Shown in pieces: positions 34,401-48,779 of a DNA stretch of 64,000 bases. The notes under the pieces were generated by a model, which made no database searches, was not told the DNA's origin, and was given only the letters and a program-made list of their open reading frames with translations. The position numbers and the translations under genes are program-made. The stretch comes from Struthio camelus (lineage: Eukaryota > Chordata > Aves > Struthioniformes > Struthionidae). Positions within the stretch are counted from its first letter, which is position 1. Each line of letters opens with the position of its first letter. The DNA is taken from assembly GCF_040807025.1 (NCBI RefSeq), contig NC_090967.1:1486001-1550000 (forward strand). The letters run 5' to 3'.

Positions 34401-37400
34401 CCCTTCCTCTCGCCAGCGCAACTTGAGGAGTAATTTAATATCATGACATAGAGACTGCAGAAACAGAGCAGAACATATGTAATCATAAACCTTGCTCAGA
34501 GCCCTCTTGCTGAGAGTCGGATGCTGAATACTCTTATTCAGAAGAGACTCTAAAACCTTAGTGATGTGATTTGAATAAATCTCCATTTATGTTGAGAGCC
34601 AAAAACCATGAGAAATGACAGCTTTTTTCATAAACAATTAGAAATATGATTCATTGCTGTAGCTGTCTTTTCTATGATGTGATTAGCTACTCTAATGCTT
34701 TAATACCTACCTTCAAGTAAGAGTCTTTTCTATTTCTTCTCTTATTCCTATGCCCTCTTATTTTTGGATAGGTTTATCTTTCTGAAATCAATTTGTGGAA
34801 ACTGTGCTTTTGCTCTTCCTTCTGGTCTAAGAACTGTCTCTTACCAGTGCAGAAAAAGAAAATGAGGAGGAAAGGCTGCACTGAAAATGTGGCTTGAGGG
34901 TGGTGCTGCAGTATGTATATCTGTCTTCAATGCATCAGAACAGGGTCTGATGTTAAAATAATTCATTTCTGATCAGTTGGCATAAACTGTTATTTTCTGT
35001 CCCTGTTCAGTTCTCAGTTGTTGAATCTAAAGCAGGAGAACTAGAACACACAACCTTTGAACATAAGCTCCAGTTTTCCTATGTCCTCAGTAAAAATTAT
35101 TTCCCAAGAGAGAGAATTACAGGAATCGTCTTTTAAATCCTTTAATTTAAAGCCCTTCTTGCTATGAGTTTTGCACCTAGAAATTTTCTTTGCCATTGAA
35201 ATAGTTGTGTACCCTGTGAAAAGCTTTTTCCAGCAATGCAACCATGTAATAGCAAACCAGGTAAATGCTGTTAAAGGTGTGTAAATCCTTCTGATATGTC
35301 ACTGTTTTTCTGACTATTCTGATGAATTTCAAATATTACATTAGCTGAGTTCAGTGCTTATTTGAGCTGTGCACTGTAACAGCTTATGCAGCAAACCTAC
35401 AGAGTAAGCCCCACTGCCTCTCAGCTTCTTCCTATCTGTAGTGGTGATTTTGAGTCCTCTGTCTTTTTCTATCCTGTGAGATTGGTTTGGTTTCCAGTGA
35501 CCACATTCAAATTGTTTGTCTTATCTTTGAGTTTGATCCTTCCACTTCTTCATTAGGAGTGCAGAGACAGACAGTGATGCTCCTCATTTCTCATCTAAAG
35601 GGGAATTATTGGAAAAATAGGCTTTATTGTTTTCTTCTGTTACAGCAGCCATATCTCCCCTTATTACTTTGGAGGTTTGGTCAAGCACTTTTGTCTTCTG
35701 CAATCCCACATAGGCATGTGCAGGATTTCCTTTATCTGCCAAACTTTTAGGTCGCCATCAGTCTCACTGATCAACTCTGTTTCACAGCGATGTACTCCAT
35801 GGTACACACAATCTGCTGGTAAGGACAGGACCTCCTTGTGACAGGAAGCATTCAATGGCTTACTTAAGGCCTAATGTATTTAGATTCAGAAATCATTACA
35901 TTTTCCTGGTTAGTTGAACCTGAAGGAGGAAGTTTAACTAGCCAAGTAGTCTTCATTATTCACCTCTTCCCAGAGAGCACCACAGTGTCCAGGAGGAAAT
36001 CTAAAATAGGTTTTCCTTCCAACCAGCAAGTAGGGCTAGTTTTTGCTTCCTTTTCTCTGTATGATCACTATATAATTTTAAAAACTTGTCACTAAATTTC
36101 ACTCTTTCCTCATCCTAAATTCATCTTCTATTCTCTTCTTGCTTTCCTTGTTAAACATGCTAACTGCTAAAATTTGCCATGAGTGTTGAATGTTGAATGG
36201 TTAGAGCGCGTAGTGTTAGAAGTGGCAATTATGTGAGAGTTGACTGTTGAAGTGTTAAGCTGCAGATGAAAATTCAGGTTAAAACAAAAACAGTTATCAA
36301 ATTTTCATGTGGTTTCATCTTTTCAAGAGGCCTTGGCAGAAGCATCATTTTTAGGCTCAAGTATTAGCTTAAATGCAAAGAAATCCGTGTCCACTTTTGG
36401 CCTCTGCTATAGCCTTTGCGTGTGATGCGAGACAAGCCTTGCCTGTTCCTGTACAGCAGTTAAGATATTTTCCTGGCACAGAGATTTTTATGAGGATAAA
36501 TAGTGTACAGGCTATAAAGGGCATGGATGTCTGACTGAAGAAATGAGTGCTTTTGTAAAAGGGCTGTCCATCATTTTATGTGTGCATAGGATGATATTTG
36601 AGTATTAGTTAACCAATGACCCACATGGTTTTACCGGCCTAACAAAGTTCTGGTGACAGGGGTGAATTCAGTTCTGCTGGTATGAATTGTTAGCACTGAA
36701 TATCTCCTTCAGGCAGAAAACTTGTTTTATATGATCCTAGTGAAACGCTGCTGAAGTGAATGGAGTTGTACAGCAAACTGCAGAAACCTTTCTATAGGCT
36801 GGAGAGAAACTAGAACTCAAATTTGAAATTAGAACTAGAACTAGACATTTTGGCTTGAGTTTCCAACACAGGCAGCTAGAAAAAAAATGGTGCTTAAAAA
36901 TAGAGTCCAGTGAAGAAAAAAAACCCAGCTTTTCAGGACGAGTGCTCTCTACTTCTCAGCCTGTGCCTTTAAGCTCTGTATGCAAACTCCTTGTGTGCCT
37001 CCCACTCTCCCCTCCAACATCTCCCTCAGGTAGTGTAGCTGGGCAATCACTGAGTGAAGAAGTGTGCTTATGGGAGGTACTAGACCTGGGAAAAAAGAAT
37101 TTTCTAGGGAAAAACACCTAGTGAAAAAGGAAAAACAAAATAGGTGAGTTACTGCTATTTCTTAAAAGTTTTTCTCATTTCCTTAAAGGTATCGGCTTGC
37201 TTTGCTAGGATGGGAAGGGACATTCTGCACCTTCTCAAATAACTGCTCCCATCTCTGGGTGTTTCTTACCCCTGTGGTTTCAAGCCTGCATAGACTATAC
37301 AATGTAAATTTACAATGAAGTAAATTTGTGCATGGTACTCAAAGTGATCCTGCAGGTCACCTGCTTAATGGGATGGCTGGCTGGAAGGGCTTGTGCACGC

Positions 37401-40400
37401 CCTTCTTGCCCCTTTTACTACACATTTAGCCAGGGCTTGATCTCTGTACTGTGAGATTTTCAGATTGAATTGGGAATTTGAAACAGCTCCTCCCAGCTGA
37501 ATTTTCCCACATGCTTGGGGCAGGACCTCCTGCTTTACTGGCTCCGTAGTTTGTTGCTAAAGAGAAATGCCTAACCTTTTATTTAAAATAATAGGTGTAA
37601 ATAATTGTAATGCTTCCTTCTTAGTCACTTAAGGCTAAATTATTTTCATTACTACATGATCCTTGAGTGTTTTTTAGTGCTTTTTTTATTCCATTTGGCT
37701 CTAAAATGATACTGCTGACATTGGGAGCACTCCCCACAGTGATGCTAGAGGAGGTTTGGGCTGCTATTCAAACCAAAGGTACCGACACTGTCTACAGAAA
37801 TATCTTCATCATTGAATTTCCGTGGACGTTTGAAACGTTTTTTGCCAGTTGTTCCCTGCAGATTATATTTCTGTAGGGCTTTTCATCTTTTAGTGGTTAA
37901 CCAGCATGTTAACGAGCATGTCTTCAGGTATACCGAACTGTGTGATCTAATGGGTGAGCCTTGATTTCCGCAGCAAATTGTCTCTGGACCCTTCTCTCTG
38001 AAAACATTGGCTGGGGAACGGTTTCTTGGTTTCCTTAATGTTCTGGAAATCAAAAACAGAGAATGGTTTACATTATTTAAAAGCTGTAGCGGACACCCTG
38101 TAAAGAAAGTTCAGGGTGCTTCATGGGAGGTAAAAGTTCAGCTTTAGCAATAACGCAGACCGAAAAAATAGAATAAGCAAAATTATTGCTATATGAAATG
38201 TGCTCGTGAGACATTCAGAGCTTCTGAGCAGTTTTGACCTTGGCATGGAACAAATCCAGTAAAAACCTCCAAGGTATTGGAATGGTATCATGATTTGATA
38301 TAATGTAAACACTTCTGCAGATGGATTATGCTTCACCTATTGTCCTGTGGGTGAAGGAAAGGAGTGCTTTAGTATGGCTTTGCAGCCACTTGTCTTCCAT
38401 CTGTGAGGCTGCCTTGCAGAGGATGTAGATGTATCCTCCTGTATCCTACTTAAGGGAGGTCCCTGTGGGTGAAGCTGCCAAGCCAGACAGCAGAGGACAG
38501 TTTTGGATTTCAGTGGTCTGTGGGTGCCAACATCCCACAGAGACTGTGCTTTGGTACAATCTCATCAGGCAGGAATAGCTGGATGAAGCTGTACTTGATC
38601 ACACAGCCTCAGCAGACACTTCTCCCAAAGACACAACTGAAGATCTATTCTTGTAGAAGTCTGGGTTGTGCTAATTTTAGAGTTTACACCTTTAATTTAA
38701 GAGGTTATGCCAGCCCTATAGTGTCAGGGCTTTGTTCCAAACACTATTTTCAATTTATCAGATGGTATTATCCCACATCAATATGTCTGAAGTTCCATTG
38801 TGCAGCCAATGACAAAAGTCCCATAAACTCAGATGCTGCGAGTTCCCTGCTTGAATGACAATCTTTCATCACTGGGCAGTTTGTCAGCATGAGCTCTTCC
38901 TTTGGGGGAACATATGTTGCAGATAACTCGTTTCAGGATAGCGGACGGTTTTTGTGCCCTTGAACTTTGATGCTTACCTGTCAAACTGTAATAATGGCTG
39001 AAGCTAGGTAAAGAAAAATAAAATTTAAACATTGCTTCTAATGCATGTAGGTTTGTAAGAAAGAATAAAATATGATTATCTGCAAAATGAAGACACTTAC
39101 TTTAGCCTCTTGTCCCGTATAGTTCACGACACAGTAGTCAAGGGAGGAGGACGGCTGTGACTACAGGAAATACCATGATTTAAGAATGTCAGCTTTTTTT
39201 TGGATATTCATGAACTGAAAAGTATCAAATTATATAGTGCTCCTATTGTGAAAAGGAACTAGAAAAAAAGATACTTCCTTGCTTACCAGATACTCCCCAT
39301 GTGTATTCAGTATTTACTATCTGTACAGGGTGATCAAGCCAGTACAGTCAGGGGAGAGGAAGGCAGTCTTTATTTTAGTCTCTAATCCGTAGCAGAATGT
39401 TTAAAAAGTAATTGCAGGCACAAATCTGCCTTGTAGTTTGTAACCAAAGGTAGAGTTCAAGAGCTGAGTGTTTCAAAGGTGGAAGTGATGTTAGAGCTTT
39501 TGTTACTGGCGATAATATGAGCGCCGGGGAGCTCAGCCTGTCTGTCATGTTCCAGCTGAGACTGCAGAGCTGGCAGGCAGGGAAAGGATCTTCTTACTTG
39601 TAAATTGAGAGATATTTGAAGTCCAAGAAGGACAATAAACAAGGCCTGTACGGTGTCACTGGACTTCCTGAGGGATAGTACTACAGCTGAACCAGATGCA
39701 CCTTGAAGAGGAGTGCTGCAATTGAGCAGGTGTTAGGGAATCACTAATAAAGCTACTTTTTCTAAAGATCAGGGACTGGTAACACCCAGAGCAGGTTTAT
39801 TAACTTGAAGACTGCTTGCAGTACTGATGCAGGCAGTGCCTGGAGTTCTTTGCTCCTGTAGGCAGCAGATAAGAGGTGTCCTCAGTCCAGGGTTCACGGC
39901 CTGTTGTTTGATTGTTTCATTCTAGTTGGAAGTAGGGTATACCCTTTCGAATACAGCACCGCCCCATTAAATGTTAATCCATAGCTAGGAGGGAGTTATA
40001 GAGAGTTTTGGATGTCCCAATTGCAAAAGCTGGAAATAAATTAAAGAAAAAGGATTAAAGAAATAAGGTATCAGCTGGTTAAAAGAACCACCTGGATGGC
40101 AGAAGATGCTAACGGTTCATGAAACAAAAAGGCCACATCAGCCAAAGATGGCTTAACTCTCTATCTGCTGGTCTGCTACATGTGGAAGTTTTGTCTTTGC
40201 TCATTAAGGTAATATCTATACCAGCTAGAGTGATGCTGAGCAGCTCTATCATTTCTTTATTCCTCCTACCATCTGGCTGCTATTTCTATGTGTACTTGGT
40301 TTCACGGCATATCATTATCTCATTAGCAGATTTCAGAGAAACCGTAAGTGTTCACCAGGAAGCAAAAGTTTTATTCCAGCACCCTTTCCCTCCTGTGGAG

Positions 40401-42249
40401 CTCCACTCCCCTACTGCCACCCTAGGATTCCCTCCAGCCATGATGGAATGGCTAATGGAAACTGGCATGTGGTCGTTATCCTCTCCAGACTGACGTGTCC
40501 TTGCACTGTATGGCCATCCAACACAGATAACTCTGGCTATTAATCCACCATCCTAGGAAAATATTCTACCTTCTATTAGTAACTGCTGCTACAGGCCACT
40601 GATCCCCATTCGTGCACAATGAAAATCCTGACTATAGGGAGAAAATCACAAGGCTTGGCCTCGCTTGAACAGAGACATTTGGGTTTCACTATTTTGTCCA
40701 CCTCATTCTGACAGCAGACCTGTTTGCTTACCCATGTCTGTTTATCTCCTCTGGTCCTGCTTCTGCTTTCACCTTCCACAAGTGACTATCTTCTTTCTGC
40801 TGCCCATGCTTGTGGTTTGCTGGCACAGATATGACCTATTGTTCTGCCATCTGAATGATGGGCTCACTGAGGGGGCATGTCAGAGACTAATTTTTCATTT
40901 TGCGTTTTCTCCTTCGGGAGAAAGGTGATTCTGCTTCTGCTGTATTCCTCCTTTGAAGCACCACAAATCTTATCTCAGCCATCGAATTTCTAGTCTTTCA
41001 CTCATCTTTGACCAAATGCTCAGTTATTTCCTGAGGTTACAGGTGGATCTGCTGCTGAGCTTGTTGTCTGCCTTGAGCAAGTAACATATTTTTCATACCA
41101 ACACTATCATTTCTCAAAGGCCCTGTCTGGGTGAGAACTTACAGGTATGACATTAGAGCATATGACTGTTTTGCAACCCTCATGTCTGAAGACTCAGTAG
41201 ACAAAGCAGTTAGTATTGCTATGCTAAGAGTCAGACTACTCTGTAATAGCACGCACTTAATATAAGATAAAGGAAGTAGGTTTTATTAACACTAGATTCT
41301 TCAAGCATTTGCAGCATATTGATTGCTCTTACTCCATACTTACACTTGTTGGGGAAACATTGGGGAACACGTGTTGGGGAAAAACAAAAAAACAAAAAAA
41401 ACAAAAAGCTAGAATATAGAAATACAGCATAAAGCCTCCATGACAGCCTAGACTCTGCCATCTGGGGACATCAGGGTTTTCTGGGGTTTGCTATCTGTTG
41501 CAGACTAAATTAAGTTGACTTTTGAATCCACATTTGCCCTATTTCTTTCCTGTGACTTCTCCTCATTTCATCACAACAGATCTGAGGTGATACTTTACTC
41601 ATGTCCTTATTGTGAAGGGCAGGTACTAAAAGGGTGCTCTCTGGTAGACAGGGAACAGAGATATTCGAAGTAAAAGACAAGCTGAAGAAGAGCAAAAGCC
41701 AAAGCAATACAAGATATGGGAGCGAGCATTCCTATTCTGAAGGAGGAGCGACTAAGAGCAAAGAATGATGGAGAGGACCAAGAAGGCTGGAGGAAAGACA
41801 TCAGGGAGTGGAAACATGGAGGGAAGGACACCAGAGAGGCAAAGGAAGGGAAATACTAAGCAGTGAAAGACAAGACTTGAGAGGGGATGTGGATGTAAGT
41901 GAGGAAAAAGCAGGCCCCTTCAGCAACTAGCTGGGAACACTGCTGGGAGAGCACTGCTGCTTTTCCACCTCAGGTGCTGTCACATTTTGCAAGATCCCAG
42001 TTTCCCTCTAAAAGCTGAATAAAACAGGAACTGTCATAATTTGTGCTGAACAGTTAGGTGTTCTGGGACAATTTTACAACTTTGTGTGGGGCTCATTGCA
42101 CAAAATGGAGACCCTTGTCACAAGGAGTCTGCAATCTTTGTCTGGTGCATTGACAAAGAGCGAAGATCTCCCTCCTGTGGCGCCTCCTTGTCCCCTCCTT
42201 GCTCCTATACATAGCGTGCCCTCAATCCTCTGTACAAGTGCACATGTGC

Positions 42250-42252
<3 letters not shown>
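31423..42252. other. Intergenic, no gene recognised
   Basis: 10.8 kb without a feature I can support. The longest open frames (38469-38858, 129 codons; 40119-40493, 124 codons) have no recognised motif, splice-consistent partner or family resemblance. A purine-rich stretch lies at about 41680-41890, and the A-rich stretch at 41384-41407 is simple sequence. Confidence 0.55.

Positions 42253-42288
<36 letters not shown>
42253..42288. repeat. (CA)18 microsatellite
   Basis: Eighteen CA units without interruption. Confidence 0.92.
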
Positions 42289-42293
<5 letters not shown>

Positions 42294-44945
42294 CAGTCCT
42301 ACTTCCTTGTCCTCCTTCATCAGAAGAGATGGTGTTAATGACAGTTTGGCTTATTAGCAGAAATATTTGAGATGAATGGGCATTTTTACCATTATCCTTT
42401 GTATTTTAAAAATTACCTATCTGAAGCAGTTGAGGAGCAAAATATATCTCCCTAGGAAATCCTATGGAATGACTCACTGCTCCCTTGGAGCAAAATCTAG
42501 ATTCCCACAGCAAAAATAAGTCTTAAGTAAGTTTCCAAGAAGCAGAAGAACAGAGGTGGTGGCCCTCTCTCAGGAATCACAGAAGATGTTCAGGGACAGT
42601 CAGAGATGTTTATTTTCATCAGGCAGTTCTTGTTGAGTTTCTCTTACATACATTCTATGCTAAGGAAAGGCTTTTAAATTGTCCAGTGAGAAGAAACTAC
42701 ACTAATACAGGACTAGAAGGACTCTCTTACATCACTGAGTTTTTTTCCCCTTGCCATCAGAGGCATCATATTTCATAACTACTCACAATTTCTACACTGA
42801 TGAACTCCATAAAATGTGCCTTTTCTTCTCAAGGTTCCTACTGGAAAATTATACTTCTCTGATTGCCAAAACTCTTCTGATTTCTGCCCCTGCCAACAAA
42901 ATTTACTTTTTGTTCTTTTTTTTTAAGCAATGTTTTTCAACACATATATATAGCTCCTTGCTTCTCATCTCCATTATGTATTTATAGACGGTCATCCTGT
43001 GAGACTAAAAAATGTCCAGGCTCTAGTTTGCTCTTGTAAGATCAGCTTTCCATTTATCATGTCATCCTAGCTATCTTTTTATCTATTCTGGCTTAAATTA
43101 TTGATATGGAATATAGGTGACTAGAATTGAATATAGTGTAAGAGCCCATCTCACATTTATACATTAACGCTTTCCTATCCATACTAGAAATACCATATTT
43201 GCTAAATTTTATGGTGTCTTTTTCACAGAGACAGCGCACTGATGTCTCAAAATCATTTTCTAAGTATCACTCATTCAAAAAAAGCAGCTCAAAAAACTAC
43301 CAGGTCTGTTTACTCTACAAAAAGCATGAGTCAGGCCTTGAAAAAAAAAAAGGATGATACTATCTAAAAAAAAAAAACCCCAACCTGTTCAGATGTCAGA
43401 AAAGCAATATGCCATAATTCCTTCTCTCTGACCCACTGGAATAGGAGAATGTACCATTTAATTCCATATATTCTTGCACATTCCCATTGCATGGTGAATG
43501 AGGTTCTCAGTAGAGCTGCTTTTCCAATGATCTTACATGCCAGGAAATGGGGGCAGTGAGGGGGAGGGTGAGTCAGGGATGAGCAGGGTCTTAAGTGCCA
43601 CAAGAAAATAAAGTCACTGCACCTCATAAAAGGAGTTAATAGATCTGACTAGTCACCTTGTATAGAATATCCTGAAGGAGAGGAGGTACCTCTTTGCATC
43701 TCAGTGGCTGAAGCAACTGGACTTCCCAGGGAATAACTAAGTTAATTTGCTCCTTACTTCTGCAGTTAATGATGTCTTTCGTCATGTACTGAATCAGCCC
43801 ACTTTGAGATATGGTATTAGCTATTGCAGTGCCACAGGCCACAATGCTTCTCTCCCCATAAACTTCCTAAAGCATCAAAAAAATGACTGATGAAATCACA
43901 TAAAGATTCGGGACATAGTTACTGGAATGATTATTACAAAAATCAGAGAAACACGGAATTGATGGGGATCCATCACAAAACAGAAACATTGTCTTTTTTA
44001 CAGTATGATCATTTTAAACTAAAGAGGTTTGAAAATTTCTTGAGACTCACCATGAGAACTGTTGATGCCTACTGCTGCTCTTCTCTGATTTCCAATTCAG
44101 CAGTAGCTTCCCCTGAAAATGCTCAGGAAATATAATGAGTTTTCAGTATAAGTTTTTGGGCAGAAATCCTTTCAGTCAAAGGAAGAAAAATCAAAAGATT
44201 GAGTCTTCTATTAAACATCCAATAGAACCTATGGCCAGCGCTGGGGTTTTCTTTATCATTACAATGGATGTAAGAGTAACAGTAAGTGCATGGAAGGGCT
44301 ATAGTTTTTTTCTACCATTTCAGCCTGCCCTTGTCCTTCAGATAGTCTCCAGTGTATCAGCTTCTTCACACAGCTCAGTGTGGCTACTAATTTCTTGTGA
44401 GGGTCACAAATCAAAACAATCCAAGTCAAGAAAATACGCAGACCAAGTATAGTACTAGACAAGTCTGGGTAGCTGTCACAAAACCATGCAGTAGTTTTGG
44501 TAGTCTTTTTCTGAGTTTTTGTATATGCTAGTGAGTTTTACTGCCAGAATTTCCTCAAATACAGTTAATTTGGCAAAGCTTGGTCACATTTGGTTGTATT
44601 GCCAGGATCTACAACGCAGCAAGCTGTTGCAGTCAAAATCACATGGGTTTGTGGGTGGCGTCCAACAGCCTGTGCGCTACTACCCAATACTTGGTAAGAA
44701 GCTTTCGTGGTATATCATGAGGTTACTGTTAAGGGCGCATTGGAATGTCTTTGTCTTCCTAAGTAGTGTGGGAGTTTAAGATCAAATTCCGGAAAACCTC
44801 AACATTCTCATTATTTGCCTTTTTTGGGGTCATTTTTTTTCCCAGCTCACTACAACAGGCAGCAATAGCATGCAGTGGGGTTACTGTCCCTTTCAGATCA
44901 GGACAAGCAGTTCTCAATGTCTTTGGTAAATATGAGGTCCTAGGA
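42289..44945. other. Intergenic, no gene recognised
   Basis: 2.7 kb of AT-rich DNA with short A-runs near 43340-43377. No gene or repeat is recognised. Confidence 0.6.
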
Positions 44946-45617
44946 TCCTGGGAGTGCTGGTGGACAACAAGTTAAACATGAGCCAGCAGTGTGCCCTTGT
45001 GGCCAAGAAGGCCAATGGTCTCCTGGGGTGCATGAGGCAGAGTGTTGCCAGCAGGTGGAGGGAGGTGATCCTGCCCCTCTCCTCAGCCCTGGGGAGGCCT
45101 CCCCTGGAGTACTGTGTCCAGTTCTGGGCTCCCCAGTGCAAGAGAGACATGGCACTCCTGGAGAGAGTCCAGCGGAGGGCTACCAAGATGATTAGAGGGC
45201 TGGAGCACCTCTCCTAGGAAGAAAGACTGCGCGAGCTGGGCCTGTTCAGCCTGGAGAAGAGAAGATTGAGAGGCGATCTCATCAACGTGTACAAGTATCT
45301 GAAGGGGGAGTGTCAAGAGGATGAGGCCAGTCTCTTCTCCGTGATGCCCAGCAACAGGACAAGAGGCAATGGGCAGAAACTGAACCACAGGAAGTTCCAC
45401 CTGAACCTGAGAAAAAACTTCTTCACTGTGAGGGTGACAGAGCATTGGAACAGGCTGCCCGGAGAGGTAGTGGAGTCTCTTTCGCTGGAGATATTCAAAA
45501 CCTGTCTGGATGTGATCCTGGGCAATCTGCTCTAGAGGACCCTGCTTGAACGGGGAGGTTGGACTAGATGCTCTCCAGAGGTCCCTTCCAACCTAAACGA
45601 TTCTGTGATTCTGTGAT
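44946..45617 (+). mobile_element. CR1 LINE 3' fragment (sense) with target-site duplication
   Basis: A 0.67 kb 5'-truncated CR1. It starts within codons for the [15 protein letters not shown] region, continues through [19 protein letters not shown] and [15 protein letters not shown], and ends in ATTCTGTGATTCTGTGA. The 8-bp TCCTAGGA occurs at 44938-44945 just before the element and at 45617-45624 at its end, a probable target-site duplication. One stop at about 45216 and a later shift break the frame. It closely resembles the corresponding part of the copy at 23.5-25.9 kb, so it is a young-looking copy. Confidence 0.93.
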
Positions 45618-45625
45618 CCTAGGAA

Positions 45626-48134
45626 ACTTGCAGTTGGATGAGAGATGGGACTTGCAGCCTGATCACTCTCTCCCATCAAGGCTGTTTCTCAGTCTTTGTG
45701 CTCAAGAAGGCATCTCCATGCTTATGCAAGGATTAATGGATCCTTTAGGAAATTGTTGCCCGATCTGGAAAAAGTCATCTGAAGAAATATGATGAAATGA
45801 TCTAATGATCTGAAAGTAAGGACATTGCTTTTGGCATTATTGGGTTAAGATGACAGACATAATTCTTAGGGATCTCACTAATGCTTCACATTCCTGTTTC
45901 ATTAAGTTATAATTTAGCCTTCTGGGCAGAGCATTGGATAGCTGTGAAATAGCATATGGAGGAATCACATGCCAAGGTGAACAAATATTTCTATTATCAT
46001 TTCCCCGTGTCATGTAAACATGGGTAATGCTGCTATTTCTAAGTTACTGCTTTAGGTGTTGTTTAGTTGACCGGCTTTGGGGATGGCATCTTCACCTGAG
46101 CAGCTTCTTGGGCTCTGGATTTACTCAACAGACATGTTATTTCTGTAAATGCAGTCTCAGTCTCATCCTTGAATTTTAGGCTGTAATTTAGCCCACTTTA
46201 AAGCAGAGGACCACATTTGGTCTCATTGACTGCACTCTAAATTCCACTTACTGGATCTCTGCCACAGATAAAGGGACTGAGGGGGAGGGATTAACTCAGG
46301 TGCTGGCACCCTGGAGTCAAGTAACCGTGGCACCCTGGAGAGTCATTGTTGCTGAGTTAATTAGCCCATCTGAAACGCTATCAGAGAAACCATGGGGAAG
46401 AAAGCAGCCGTTGTCTGGGCCTGTTGTCCTCCATCATCTGCCAGTGCTCTCTTACCTCTATTAGACATTGTTTGATGACCAGCTTCCAGCCTCAAATGAG
46501 ACACAACATAGCCTTGGACTTCTGGTAATTCACAGTGCCCATGAACCAGTCTAAGATGGCATGGAGGAAGGAAGGGCTGAATGGACTGTAAATTTCTTTT
46601 CATTTTCATTTCACCAGTAATTCTTTTTCAACCCATATCACTTGCTCAAAAGAAAGTAGGCTTTCTTTATGCTAAAAGGCAGAGCAAGAAGACAAGCATT
46701 AACTGTCTTGGGAAGCAGAAGGCTTCTAAATATTCTATTTTTCCAGTTAAAAAATAGTGTAATCAATACTATGAACTTCTTACTAGGGTCCCAAGTATCC
46801 TTTACCATAGTATAACTTTTTAAATGCAGCCAAGAGTAGTTCAATCTAATCTAACTTGTGTTGTTTAAATTAACAGCCAGTCACAGCCAATTTTGCCTGT
46901 GACGTCAATTTTTTCTCAGGCACTATTGTCCTTGCTGTTAAGTCCATTGGTAGCAATGCCACTGAATATTGCCTGTTGCACTGGTCAGCATATCTGGATT
47001 AGATTTTTGAACTTCTACGTTTAGCATCTGAATACCACGATAGAGCCAGCGACTCCAAAACCTATTGAAAGAACAGAGAATGGATTGCTCGCTTGCATGC
47101 ATTTAGGTCACAGGAGGCACTGGAAAAATGTTTCTTACCTGTCTACTCTTAGCAAGAGCTGAATTGTCAAATGGCGATATTGTTAACAAAGCACGGAGGC
47201 CCAAAATGCTTATCTCAGTTACAGCTGAAAAAGAATATTTGGAGGTCTGTTAGAAAAAAAGAGGCATCTTGGATAGACTGTCCTTTCCTCCCCCACTTTA
47301 TCTCCTCCCTCACAAAGAAGTGACCTTTTAAAATCTCTTATCTAAAAGCTTCAGTTTAAAGAGCCGCTGAGGCCTCTTGGAAAACACTGAAAAGCTCTTC
47401 AGCAACAGTTCTGCTACTCCCAGTGTCCTGGGTTCCTTTCTTCCCTCTTTCTCTTTCGTTGCTTGATAAATTTGCATTAGAAAAGGCTGTTCCTTAGCAG
47501 CTTCCCTGTTTACTGAAGTCACAGTTTGATGCTTCAGCAAATAGCTGTTTTTGCAGTGTTTGGGTTAGAGCCACCCATAACATCTTCTGGTGAAGTGACT
47601 GGTGTAGAAGTGACTAAATGAGATTTCTCTTGGCAGGCCAGATTTTGGGACTAAGGAAAGGCCAAGTGGATCAAATGTTCCTGAAGTTTTCAATATCTAG
47701 GCTGAGCAAATTTGAGGGATGAATTTGCCTAATTAAGGCTCTTCTGGTGTGACCTGCAAGTGCAAAGCTTCCCGGCTGCTAGAGGTTGTGTCCTCAAAAA
47801 GCCACACTCAAACTGAGAAATTTGGATCTCTGGTCAAGAAGGCCAAACGTCCATGTGTTTCAACGGTGACTACCTAAACTGTCTCGGAAAGACTTTTGTG
47901 GGCCAGTCTCAGGGGAAGGGAAGTGTATTTTTTTCATATTTGTGAGGCAGGAGAATTAATCTGGTAATTTAATAGACTTTAGGGCTAGAGGGAGTCAATG
48001 CCCCTTCTTGCCTTGTTAGACTCTTGCAGAAACTAACATGGTTGAAGTATAGTTGATTGAATGGCAATGGATAAAGCAGTATACCACAGACTGTTTCATT
48101 CCTAATGAGATCCAGTGGTTGATGACATGCTGTG
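45626..48134. other. Intergenic, no gene recognised
   Basis: 2.5 kb. A short direct repeat (GGCACCCTGGAG) occurs twice near 46304-46341. Nothing else is supported. Confidence 0.6.
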
Positions 48135-48698
48135 GGAAAGAAGGCCAACCACAGACTGGCTTACATTACCAAGAGTGCAGTCAGCAGGATGAGAGACGTG
48201 ACCTCTATTTGGCAGTGGTGAGACCACATCTGGAGTGTCATATCCTGTCTGAGGATCTTCATTGCAGGACAGACACTGACATACTGGAATGAGTCCAGCA
48301 GAGGCCACCAGAGTCTGAGAACGTGAGATACGAGGAGAAGCTGAGAGCATCAGGTTTGCTCTGCCCGGAAAAGAGAAGGTGAAGGGGTAATCCTACTCTT
48401 ATCTACAAGTATTTAGTGGGAGACTGTAGAGAAGACAGAGTCAGGCTCTTTTTGGAGGTGCACAGTGAAAAGATGAGACAACGGACAGAAATAGCAGTAA
48501 GAGATATTCTACTTTGAAAAAAGAAAAAGATTCTTCACCATGTGGGTTGTCAAACACTGCACCAGGCGGGTGCAGGATCTCTGTCTTTGAACATATACGA
48601 ACTCAACTGGACAAGGACATAAGCAACTTGGTTTGGGCAGGGGGTTGAACCAGAAACCCCAAGGGTCCTTTCCAACCTCTTTTATTCTATGATTCTAA
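48135..48698 (+). mobile_element. Old CR1 LINE 3' fragment (sense)
   Basis: Diverged CR1 beginning near AAGAAGGCCAACCACAG. It passes through GGTGAGACCACATCTGGAGT, a CCGGAAAAGAGAAGG stretch and TCCTTTCCAACCTCTTTTAT, and ends in ATTCTATGATTCTAATT. Frames are heavily broken. Confidence 0.85.
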
Positions 48699-48712
48699 TT
48701 TTTCAAATGTTC

Positions 48713-48714
<2 letters not shown>

Positions 48715-48779
<65 letters not shown>

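Noticed and set aside
38469..38858. 129-codon open frame
   Set aside because: No recognised motif, no splice-linked partner and no codon-level signal that I trust; treated as chance.
40119..40493. 124-codon open frame with a hydrophobic stretch
   Set aside because: The hydrophobic segment alone is weak evidence, and the sequence resembles no family I know.
45083..45445. 120-codon minus-strand frame at 45 kb
   Set aside because: It is the antisense of the CR1 copy and not a gene.
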